Positions 1 to 5,939 of a DNA stretch of 9,558 nt are shown here, piece after piece. The translations under genes were made by a program, and so were the position numbers. Numbering within the stretch: position 1 is the first letter of the stretch; every line of letters begins with the position of its first letter. The stretch is from Desulfobacterales bacterium (GTDB taxonomy: Bacteria > Desulfobacterota > Desulfobacteria > Desulfobacterales > JAUCGF01): NCBI GenBank assembly GCA_029940345.1, contig JAOZRC010000163.1, positions 1-9,558 on the forward strand, read 5' to 3'. The notes under the pieces were generated by a model. The model did not search any database, had not been told where the DNA came from, and saw only the letters and a list, made by a program, of their open reading frames with translations.

Positions 1-23
1 CGTTCCTCAACCCAACCTACGAC
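1..23. repeat. Half of a GTAGGTTGGGTT-type palindromic repeat, cut by the window edge
   Basis: Read on the minus strand, these bases give GTCGTAGGTTGGGTTGAGG followed by AACG. That resembles one arm of the short palindromic repeats with TAGGTTGGGTT...AACCCAAC ends that are scattered between genes in many gammaproteobacteria. Only one arm is visible, because the partner arm would lie to the left of the window. It shares the GTAGG-TGGG beginning with the complete palindrome at 5864-5939. The family assignment rests on motif memory. Confidence 0.4.
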
Positions 24-80
24 TACATTTAGTGTCCCAGCTTATGTTGGTAGCCTTATCTGATTTCTTCCATTTTGGGA

Positions 81-108
81 ATGCACCCTAACTAAAGTGC
101 GTTTTTTT
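81..108 (+). terminator. Weak plus-strand terminator-like hairpin
   Basis: Six bases at 81-86 (ATGCAC) can pair with 97-102 (GTGCGT), with one G-T wobble, around a 10-base loop. A run of T follows at 102-108. This is the layout of a rho-independent terminator reading left to right, so it could end a plus-strand gene arriving from outside the window. The stem is short, so the call is tentative. On the minus strand, downstream of the flippase, no T-run follows the stem. Confidence 0.3.
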
Positions 109-134
109 ATATTCAATTATTTTTTCTTCTTGGT

Positions 135-1658
135 TTATCTGTTTGTGTATATTTTTTTCTGCAACACAAGCTGCCAGATTTCTTTAATGGCCTGTTTTCC
201 ACCTGGAAAAATAACCCAAAGCAGTAAATAAACAAGACTGAATAAAAGCCATTTTACCGACAAATCAACGATGAGTTGAGCCTGTTCAGGCAAAATAACA
301 CTGCTCAGAAAAGTTGCAGCCATGATAGCAGCAATAACAGGACGCCATACAATACTCAAAAAATCACCTCTTGAAAGATGGGAGTATCTGAGGCAAAAGG
401 CAATTTCCGGGAATATCAAAAGGTATCTTGCGATAGTGAAACCTGCCGCAATCCCATAAGCTCCCCATTGAGCGCCAATCACGATGGATAACAGTATAAG
501 AGGTAAAGAAAATAATCCCCATTGAAATTGCCGTTTTGTTTGCCCTTGCGAAAGATAGAGCCATTTGGTGATACGTGTCATACTGGTCGCAAATGCTGCC
601 AAACTCAGTAAGCGAAAAAGCGGCACTGCTTCCAGCCACTGATCTCCTAATAGCAGAAGAATAATGTTGTGGGCTTCTTTAAACAGAAATAACAAAACGG
701 GCATAATGACACTGAGAACAGGCAACAGTCCTTTTTTAAAGCCATTACGATAGGCAACGGCATCATTTTGTCGCCGACTCAATCCCGATACAGCGACGTT
801 TAAAAGCGGTGCATAAAGCTGTTGAAGAGGAAAAAAAGCCCATCTAAAGGCATTTTGATAAAGCCCCACATCGCTTGCGCCACTGATATAACCAAGCAGG
901 ATGATATCCCATTTTTTACCAAAATAGGTGAGCAGTTTAAAACCGGTATAATGTTTTCCATAGGAAAGTAGCGAACGGATGTCTGAGTTTGGTATAGCTT
1001 TTCTTTTTGCCGGATGCCAACCGCAGAATCGCCATATCAACACACTTTTGCTCAGATGAATAACAAGAAGTTGATAGACCAAGGCCCAGTATCCGAATCC
1101 AAGCCGGGCCAATTCAATACCTGCGGTGATGCCAACACACATTGATCCCAGTTCAATATAGGTCAAAGTACGAAAGCGCATTTGTCGAATGAGTAAGGAT
1201 TCATATTGGGTTGACAGGTTTAGGCCAAAGATACCAATAGCCATGATAAATGTGATGGCTGTCAATCTCGCATCATGATAAAACCAGGCGATCACCGGGG
1301 CCATGAGGATCAAAAATAACAGCACCAGGAAACTGAGCTTAAAATTCAGCCAAAAAAGGGCGCTGATTTGCAGGTGTTCCAATTGTTCTTGATGAACGGC
1401 AGCCATTTGTAAACCAAAATCCCGGAATGTATGTACCAAAGCGATAAGCGAGCTGGCAAGAGCAAATAGCCCGAAATCTTCTGGTGTGAGCAGCCGGGCC
1501 AATAGCATTCCTGAGCCTATAGCAAGTATAAGCTGAATAACTTGTCCCCAGAGTTTGATAAAACCAGAATGAACAGCGTGTACTGATAAGTCAGCATGTA
1601 CTGCATCCAGGCGAATGTGCTGTTCAGGATCGGTAATTGTTTTTAATTGAAGAGGCAT
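135..1658 (-). CDS. Wzx/MOP-superfamily polysaccharide flippase
   Basis: Integral inner-membrane protein expected to flip a lipid-linked glycan, made by the neighbouring glycosyltransferases, from the cytoplasmic to the periplasmic face. It is 507 residues from the ATG at 1658, normal for the WzxC-like (Polysacc_synt) family, with about a dozen hydrophobic segments spread over its length. The family signature LARLLTPEDFGLFALA lies near residues 53-68, at the end of the first membrane segment. A TTG at 1691 would give 518 residues and a 68-base overlap with the upstream sulfotransferase. I prefer the ATG: it cuts the overlap to 35 bases and leaves a short cytoplasmic lead before the LDAVHADL segment, as in relatives I recall. 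Neither start has a clear ribosome-binding site, so translation may be coupled to the sulfotransferase. It is the last gene of the run and ends in TAA. Confidence 0.88.
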   Translation of the reverse strand: MPLQLKTITDPEQHIRLDAVHADLSVHAVHSGFIKLWGQVIQLILAIGSGMLLARLLTPEDFGLFALASSLIALVHTFRDFGLQMAAVHQEQLEHLQISALFWLNFKLSFLVLLFLILMAPVIAWFYHDARLTAITFIMAIGIFGLNLSTQYESLLIRQMRFRTLTYIELGSMCVGITAGIELARLGFGYWALVYQLLVIHLSKSVLIWRFCGWHPAKRKAIPNSDIRSLLSYGKHYTGFKLLTYFGKKWDIILLGYISGASDVGLYQNAFRWAFFPLQQLYAPLLNVAVSGLSRRQNDAVAYRNGFKKGLLPVLSVIMPVLLFLFKEAHNIILLLLGDQWLEAVPLFRLLSLAAFATSMTRITKWLYLSQGQTKRQFQWGLFSLPLILLSIVIGAQWGAYGIAAGFTIARYLLIFPEIAFCLRYSHLSRGDFLSIVWRPVIAAIMAATFLSSVILPEQAQLIVDLSVKWLLFSLVYLLLWVIFPGGKQAIKEIWQLVLQKKIYTNR

Positions 1659-2511
1659 ATTTAAGCCAACTGTCAGTGTGTTCGTTGTCAAATCTTTGCT
1701 GAAGTCGCTCTATTTCTCCAGACAATTTTTGCGCAAGGTAATAAGCAGCATAATCAGGAATCATCGGATATTGACGTGCATTCACTTTCTGCTTTACGCT
1801 GTCAGGGATATATTTTTGTGAAAAGTCTAATTCAAGAAATTCATAGATATCTTTCAGCAGTTGGTGTGGGTTATCACGCAATTGTTCAAAAAAACCAATA
1901 AAAATCTTGTCTTTTGGATAAAAATTTTCCCATCTTTGTAGATTCGTAAAATATTGCGAATGTCTAAGATGTTTTTCCTTGCGTAAAAATTTTATAATGC
2001 GCTGTTCATCAATGGTATGTAACCCTTGATAACCAGAACGGCTATAAAATTGAGCGGCATCTGACCACATCCGATGTATCGGATTACGAAGTAGGTAAAT
2101 GATTTTTATATCGGGCATTAAAGCGTGAATTTTAGCTATCCTATCTGCATCAAGCTGACCATATCCAGGTGTATTATCAGCAGCCATTTGCTCATCACCG
2201 GGTAAAAAAAGAGAGATGTAGTACTTATCAGTGCGAGGTGATAAAAAATAATGCACATACCAACCCAAATTATGTTGATTCAATTGAATATCTTGAAATG
2301 CGTGTTTTATTTTATTCCGCATCCAATATCGAGTGCTTCTGCGAGGACTTAATGACTGTACGAATAAAGGAAGAAAAAAAGGAATGACAACATCAAAATA
2401 ATGAATTTCTTTAATCGGGGGCAGATAGATATCAGGATGATGTCTCAATTGTTTGTTTAGCCAACTTGTGCCTGATTTTTTGGCACCAATGACGAGGAAG
2501 TTTGGTAACAT
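1624..2511 (-). CDS. PAPS-dependent carbohydrate sulfotransferase S1
   Basis: Soluble 295-residue protein of the P-loop-like sulfotransferase superfamily, heparan-sulfate-sulfotransferase-like branch. It should transfer sulfate from PAPS to a hydroxyl or amino group of a glycan. The 5'-phosphosulfate-binding loop is KSGTSWL at residues 12-18. The 3'-phosphate site is in LRNPIHRMWS, with Arg142 and Ser150. The KEIHYF segment (34-39) carries Glu35, which matches the catalytic base of heparan sulfate sulfotransferases (the E in NEVHFF-type motifs). DNTPGYG near 112-118 corresponds to the GExSPxY block. It is clearly paralogous to S3 at 3430-4293, and more than half of the residues look identical by eye. 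The start has no evident Shine-Dalgarno sequence, only an A/T-rich leader. It lies 37 bases after S2, and its 3' end overlaps the flippase start. The acceptor sugar cannot be read from sequence. Confidence 0.88.
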   Translation of the reverse strand: MLPNFLVIGAKKSGTSWLNKQLRHHPDIYLPPIKEIHYFDVVIPFFLPLFVQSLSPRRSTRYWMRNKIKHAFQDIQLNQHNLGWYVHYFLSPRTDKYYISLFLPGDEQMAADNTPGYGQLDADRIAKIHALMPDIKIIYLLRNPIHRMWSDAAQFYSRSGYQGLHTIDEQRIIKFLRKEKHLRHSQYFTNLQRWENFYPKDKIFIGFFEQLRDNPHQLLKDIYEFLELDFSQKYIPDSVKQKVNARQYPMIPDYAAYYLAQKLSGEIERLQQRFDNEHTDSWLKYASSIKNNYRS

Positions 2512-2548
2512 ATATTTTTTTATTTGTTGATTGATGGTGAACTCAGTT

Positions 2549-3397
2549 TTAAATAGACCACTCTGAAAAATTATAGCCTGTAAAGGTTCTTAGTTTTTCT
2601 ACATCTTCTCTCAGAATATCTTCTAAGTTTTGGTGTAATTTTATGTCTAGGCGTGGTATTTTCATGGGCTGTGAAAATGGGTAACACAACAAACGCACCA
2701 GATAGCGTTGTATATTTGGGTGATAAGGGTTTATATGATTATCAGACCAGTTTAGGATTATCTTTCCTGTCTGATTTAAACATCTTTTTTGATATGTTGG
2801 ATGCTTTATGTGATTAAACCTGGCACTTTTAAAAGAAGAGGCGACACCAAGAAATCTGAATACTTTTTGAAGTGTTTCCATACGCTGGTTATAGAGTTCT
2901 TCTGTGGTCAAAATTAAAATCTGTTGCTTGGGATAATAAGCTAAATATTGCTCTAGTTGCTTATAGTATTGGCTACGAATGATATATAAATTATCATTCG
3001 GTTTTTGCAACACCTCAGTTAATGTTCGTGTCTCTTTACCCTTTGTAAATTTATGCACATAATGAGAAAGGATACGCTTAATTGGATCTCGAACGATATA
3101 AATAAGTTTGGCCTTTGGGATAGTGGCGTACATCCTAGCCGCTGCACCTTTAAAATATGGATATTTGGTATAGGCTGGTGACGCTTCTCCACAAATCAGG
3201 GTATCACCTGTAAAATGAGATTGATACCATTCGATACCTTGATCCCAGTTATGTTCTTTTACAAAATATCTAAGTTCCTTTATTCTCGACATACTAATTT
3301 CTGGGTGGAGATTTAAATAATAATGCAAACTTGTTGTTGCACATTTCATTGCACCAATGATGATTAAATTGGGTAAGGTTCCTTTAGTTGAAAACAT
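2549..3397 (-). CDS. PAPS-dependent sulfotransferase S2, a different subtype
   Basis: 282-residue sulfotransferase-domain protein, related to S1 and S3 only at the core motifs. The phosphosulfate loop is KCATTSL at 18-24. The catalytic-base segment is KELRYF at 40-45 with Glu41 intact. It is followed by HNWDQGIEWYQSHF, which matches the GxxWYxxxF pattern of heparan sulfate sulfotransferases. GEASPAY lies at 70-76. The 3'-phosphate site is VRDPIKRILS with Arg103 and Ser111. The C-terminal LREDVEKLR...GYNFSEW ending is usual for this family, so the protein looks full length. A GGA eight bases before the ATG may serve as ribosome-binding site. The gene is separated by 32 bases from S3 and 37 from S1, consistent with one operon. 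All recognisable active-site positions are present, so it is probably functional. Its acceptor is unknown and may be a different sugar position from that of S1. Confidence 0.88.
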   Translation of the reverse strand: MFSTKGTLPNLIIIGAMKCATTSLHYYLNLHPEISMSRIKELRYFVKEHNWDQGIEWYQSHFTGDTLICGEASPAYTKYPYFKGAAARMYATIPKAKLIYIVRDPIKRILSHYVHKFTKGKETRTLTEVLQKPNDNLYIIRSQYYKQLEQYLAYYPKQQILILTTEELYNQRMETLQKVFRFLGVASSFKSARFNHIKHPTYQKRCLNQTGKIILNWSDNHINPYHPNIQRYLVRLLCYPFSQPMKIPRLDIKLHQNLEDILREDVEKLRTFTGYNFSEWSI

Positions 3398-3429
3398 GGT
3401 TTCCGTTCAGTTACTATCTATCCGATTTA

Positions 3430-4293
3430 TTACTTGTAATTATTGGCAAATACCAGCCAGCTTTCAGTGTATTCATTATTAAGCTTATAATTTAATTGTT
3501 CTATTTCTCCATATAACCTTTGAGCAAGATAATGAGCAAAATAATCCGGAATCTCTGGATATTGACGTGCATTTACTTTTTTATCAACAGCCTCAGAAAT
3601 GTATTTTTCAGAAAAATCCAGTTCAAGAAATTGATAAATATTTTTTAATAGTTGAACAGGATTATTTTCTAATTGTTCAAAATAACCAATAAAAATATTT
3701 TCTTTTGGATAGCGGTTTTCCCATTGCTGCAAGGTGCTTAAATACTGCGAATCTCTGAGATGTATTGTTGTTTGCAAAAAACCCATAATCGTTTGCTCAT
3801 CAATGCTATGTACACCTTGATAAGCAAATCTTTTGCTAAATGCTTGGGCAGTCCACGACCACATTCTGAGTATTGGATTGCGAAGCAGGTAAATAATTTT
3901 TATATCTGGCATTAATGCAAAAACTTTGGCCACTTGGTTTGAATCAAGCCTGCCATAAGAGGGCGTGATATCACCTGCTAATTGATTGTCTTTCGGAGTA
4001 AAAAGAGAGGCGTACCATTGATCATTGCGTGGCAATAAAAAATAGCGCATATACCAACTCAATTCTTTTCGATTCAGGTCTTGTAGACTATCTTTTACTT
4101 TCTTCTGCATCCAATACCGAACCCTTGGATAACGACTGAATAAAAGCATTATCATGGGAAAATGAGGCGTACCAAAATAATGAACCCCTCTAATAATTGG
4201 GGGAATATAAATATGAGGGTGATGTCTCATCTGTTTTCTTAACCAGCTTGTACCTGATTTTGGCGCACCAATAACAAGAAAATGGGGTAGCAT
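3430..4293 (-). CDS. Sulfotransferase S3, paralogue of S1 lacking the catalytic glutamate
   Basis: 287-residue sulfotransferase-family protein collinear with S1 along its length. PAPS-binding elements are intact: KSGTSWL at 12-18, and LRNPILRMWS with Arg138 and Ser146. GDITPSYG lies near 107-114. The catalytic-base segment, KEIHYF in S1 and KELRYF in S2, reads RGVHYF here with one extra residue before it (PPIIRGVHYF against PPIKEIHYF). The Lys-Glu pair is therefore replaced by Arg-Gly. If the alignment holds, the protein may bind PAPS without normal catalysis, may use another base, or may be decaying despite an open frame. It starts at ATG with AGGA 11 bases upstream. It is very A/T-rich: sample lines 3481-3540 and 3661-3720 contain 27% and 22% GC by hand count. 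It follows the truncated radical SAM gene after 95 bases, in which I see no gene. Confidence 0.85.
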   Translation of the reverse strand: MLPHFLVIGAPKSGTSWLRKQMRHHPHIYIPPIIRGVHYFGTPHFPMIMLLFSRYPRVRYWMQKKVKDSLQDLNRKELSWYMRYFLLPRNDQWYASLFTPKDNQLAGDITPSYGRLDSNQVAKVFALMPDIKIIYLLRNPILRMWSWTAQAFSKRFAYQGVHSIDEQTIMGFLQTTIHLRDSQYLSTLQQWENRYPKENIFIGYFEQLENNPVQLLKNIYQFLELDFSEKYISEAVDKKVNARQYPEIPDYFAHYLAQRLYGEIEQLNYKLNNEYTESWLVFANNYK

Positions 4294-4388
4294 AAATGGT
4301 TACATCCTATTGTGTTTATTTTTTGTTTCAGGATTAAAAATTACCGCGACACGCCAATTTTAGACCAATACAGCGGATACTTGATCAG

Positions 4389-4826
4389 CTATTGCACCTT
4401 TCTAATTTTAGTTAGGGTTTTGGTTTTTATTTGAGATGTATACCCAGTTTTATTCCTAAAACATACGTTGTTTAAGTCCAGCGGTATGACTCGTGATTGA
4501 GCTAATTCTTGTTGTGATAAACAACGGGCTTCATTGACATTACCTATAAAGTTAGCTTGATTGATATCAATTATCGCAACCGTATTGAATGAAGTCGGTT
4601 CTATTTGAAGATGTGTCGGCAAACCCCAAGGTTTTTCAGGTTTAAAAAATACAGATATTTCTACAAATATCCAATTCCATATTTTTTTTATTGGAACATG
4701 GGAGAATTTGTGTGGAATATGATCGCATTCGATATCTACCTGACGGGTTAGCAATACATTGATGGTTTTATAGATTTTTGAGATTATAGTGGTCACAATA
4801 GTTCTTTTGATTTCAATCATGGGCAT
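4389..4826 (-). pseudogene. Truncated radical SAM protein gene, N-terminal part only
   Basis: The 145-residue open frame begins like a known group of radical SAM proteins of polysaccharide loci. LLTRQVDIECDHIPHKF is followed by KKIWNWIFVE and then KPEKPWGLPTHLQIEPTSF, ending at residue 80 (base 4587). In relatives the next residues are the CxxxCxxC cluster motif. Here the protein continues with 65 unrelated residues (NTVAIIDINQ...) up to a TAG, containing no such motif, no GGEP and no SPASM region. Full-length members are several hundred residues, so this is a 5' remnant joined to other or decayed DNA, and it cannot carry the SAM cluster. Its ATG overlaps the end of the glycosyltransferase by 14 bases, a fossil of an operonic glycosyltransferase/radical SAM pair. 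The homology is from memory of the family. The origin of the tail is not recognised. Confidence 0.65.
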
Positions 4827-5694
4827 AAGCGATGATTTCTCCCAGAGACCAGCAAATAATGCCCAGTACGACTAACGGAAAAGCCGCAAGAAACCGGGGA
4901 AGATAAACCTGATTCCTGAAATTATTCAGCATAACCTTGGCAAAGATTCTTAAAAGAATCAGTGGTGTAGCTGCTACATATAAGATTCTTTTCCAACCGG
5001 GGAAATTCTGCCACTTAGTCCGAACCCGCCCAAAATTTCGACCATGATAGACTTCATGGGTTAAAAATTGAGTTATATGCTCAATACAATGGTGCGATAC
5101 CATGATGGAAGGCTCAAAAAATACTTTATGCCCATCCTTCGCCATGCGCCAATGAAACTCTGAATCAGAACAATAAGTGCCTTCGATAAAACGGTTGTAC
5201 TTGTCAAAAACCTTTTTTTTATAAGACAAGTTTGCCCCGGCCATATCATCTATCCAACCAGCCTGCATGCCGGGCATCCAGTGGCTGAATTCAGTAAAAT
5301 AAGCGGCCCAGCCAACATAGCTATCCGGGTTGGCATTGGCAATTGCGCCCCCGATGGCTAAAGCGGGGGCTTGATGCGCTTTCCATATTTCCTCAATCCA
5401 AGTTTCTTTTGCCCTGCAATCGGTATCTGTAAAAGCGACAATATCCGCTTTTGCTACGGAAACACCCCAATTACGTGCATCGCCACAGAATTTTCGCCGA
5501 GCAAAGTGATATAACCTGATTTCAGGAAATTTCTGTTCAATCAGTAAGCTTGTTCCGTCGGCAGAGCTATCAACAACGATAACTTCAAATGAAACATCAG
5601 TTTGTTGCTTTCCGAGTGATTCCAGGCATTTTTCTACAACCTGTTCAGCGTTAAAAGAAGCGATGATGACTGATATCTGAGGTTTTTCAGGCAT
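4813..5694 (-). CDS. Family 2 glycosyltransferase with C-terminal membrane anchor
   Basis: Predicted GT-A-fold glycosyltransferase of 293 residues adding a sugar from a nucleotide-sugar donor to a lipid-linked glycan at the cytoplasmic side of the membrane. The N-terminal ISVIIASFNAEQVVEKCL and FEVIVVDSSADGT segments (7-48) form the nucleotide-binding half. The metal-binding DTD is at 90-92 within AFTDTDC. The acceptor-side segment MAGANLSYKK...CSDSEFHWRM (151-184) occupies the place of the usual ED motif. Two hydrophobic stretches follow at about 237-256 and 267-291. The ATG at 5694 has only a weak GAG-type ribosome-binding site 10 bases upstream. The gene opens the left-hand group of genes, after a 240-base gap holding a remnant and a palindrome. 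Its last bases overlap the start of the truncated radical SAM gene. The sugar specificity is unknown. Confidence 0.88.
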   Translation of the reverse strand: MPEKPQISVIIASFNAEQVVEKCLESLGKQQTDVSFEVIVVDSSADGTSLLIEQKFPEIRLYHFARRKFCGDARNWGVSVAKADIVAFTDTDCRAKETWIEEIWKAHQAPALAIGGAIANANPDSYVGWAAYFTEFSHWMPGMQAGWIDDMAGANLSYKKKVFDKYNRFIEGTYCSDSEFHWRMAKDGHKVFFEPSIMVSHHCIEHITQFLTHEVYHGRNFGRVRTKWQNFPGWKRILYVAATPLILLRIFAKVMLNNFRNQVYLPRFLAAFPLVVLGIICWSLGEIIAYAHD

Positions 5695-5701
5695 TATATT
5701 T

Positions 5702-5808
5702 TTATCTCGTTGTTTTTACCCAAACCCGTTTACCATTTTTATCCAAATAATAAAACCCCTCTTCAATTAATTATTAAAATCACTAATACCGATAGGTAGT
5801 TTTTTCAT
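5702..5808 (-). pseudogene. Frameshifted remnant of an AAA-ATPase-like (DUF1703-type) gene start
   Basis: From the ATG at 5808 the frame reads MKKLPIGISDFNN and then stops at TAA. In a second frame, just downstream, it continues EEGFYYLDK. This matches the conserved beginning of AAA-ATPase-like/PD-(D/E)XK nuclease proteins (MKKLPIGI-x-F-x-x-L-I-E-E-G-x-Y-Y-V-D-K). Adding one T in the AATTAATT stretch restores N-N-L-I-E-E, so a single-base deletion explains the break. After the DK the sequence (NGKRVWVKTTR, stop at 5702-5704) no longer follows the family, so the rest of the gene is gone. These genes are frequent, often broken, dispersed families in some gammaproteobacteria. The match is short but specific at both ends. 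Confidence 0.5.
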
Positions 5809-5834
5809 GATATTTTTACTTAAGGGAATTCCAA
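5807..5834 (-). promoter_or_regulatory. Possible sigma-70-type promoter for the central glycosyltransferase
   Basis: Read on the minus strand, TTGGAA (5829-5834) and TATCAT (5807-5812) are 16 bases apart. They match the -35 and -10 consensus at four and five of six positions. A transcript would start near 5800, inside the remnant, and run into the glycosyltransferase at 5694. A/T-rich DNA gives such matches by chance, so this is only a candidate. It would make the left group of genes independent of the right group. Confidence 0.25.
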
Positions 5835-5863
5835 ACAAATAAACTACCCGCTATGCGTAATGT

Positions 5864-5939
5864 TGTAGGGTGGTGAGTTTAACGGAACCCACCGCATTTG
5901 CGTAAATGGTGGGTTCCGTTAAACTCTGCCCACCCTACA
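5864..5939. repeat. 76-base palindromic element overlapping the radical SAM stop codon
   Basis: Left arm 5864-5893 and right arm 5908-5939 are reverse complements except for a two-base length difference. An uninterrupted 18-base match (AGTTTAACGGAACCCACC) is present, and both outer ends read TGTAGGGTGG. The 14-base centre can itself pair partly (ATTT with AAAT). The element looks like a mobile palindromic repeat or miniature element of the REP/MITE kind. It forms a very strong hairpin at the 3' end of the radical SAM message, but no T-run follows, so it is not a classical terminator. I see no clear target duplication at its flanks. Confidence 0.8.

Noticed and set aside
4414..4430. Twelve-base match TTTAGTTAGGGT shared with the minus strand near base 90
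   Set aside because: A 12-base match between two places in a 9.5-kb A/T-rich window is expected by chance, and the surrounding bases do not agree.
5864..5939. Palindrome as a rho-independent terminator of the radical SAM gene
   Set aside because: The stem is strong but no T-run follows on the minus strand, so it fits a palindromic repeat element better, although it may still slow transcription.
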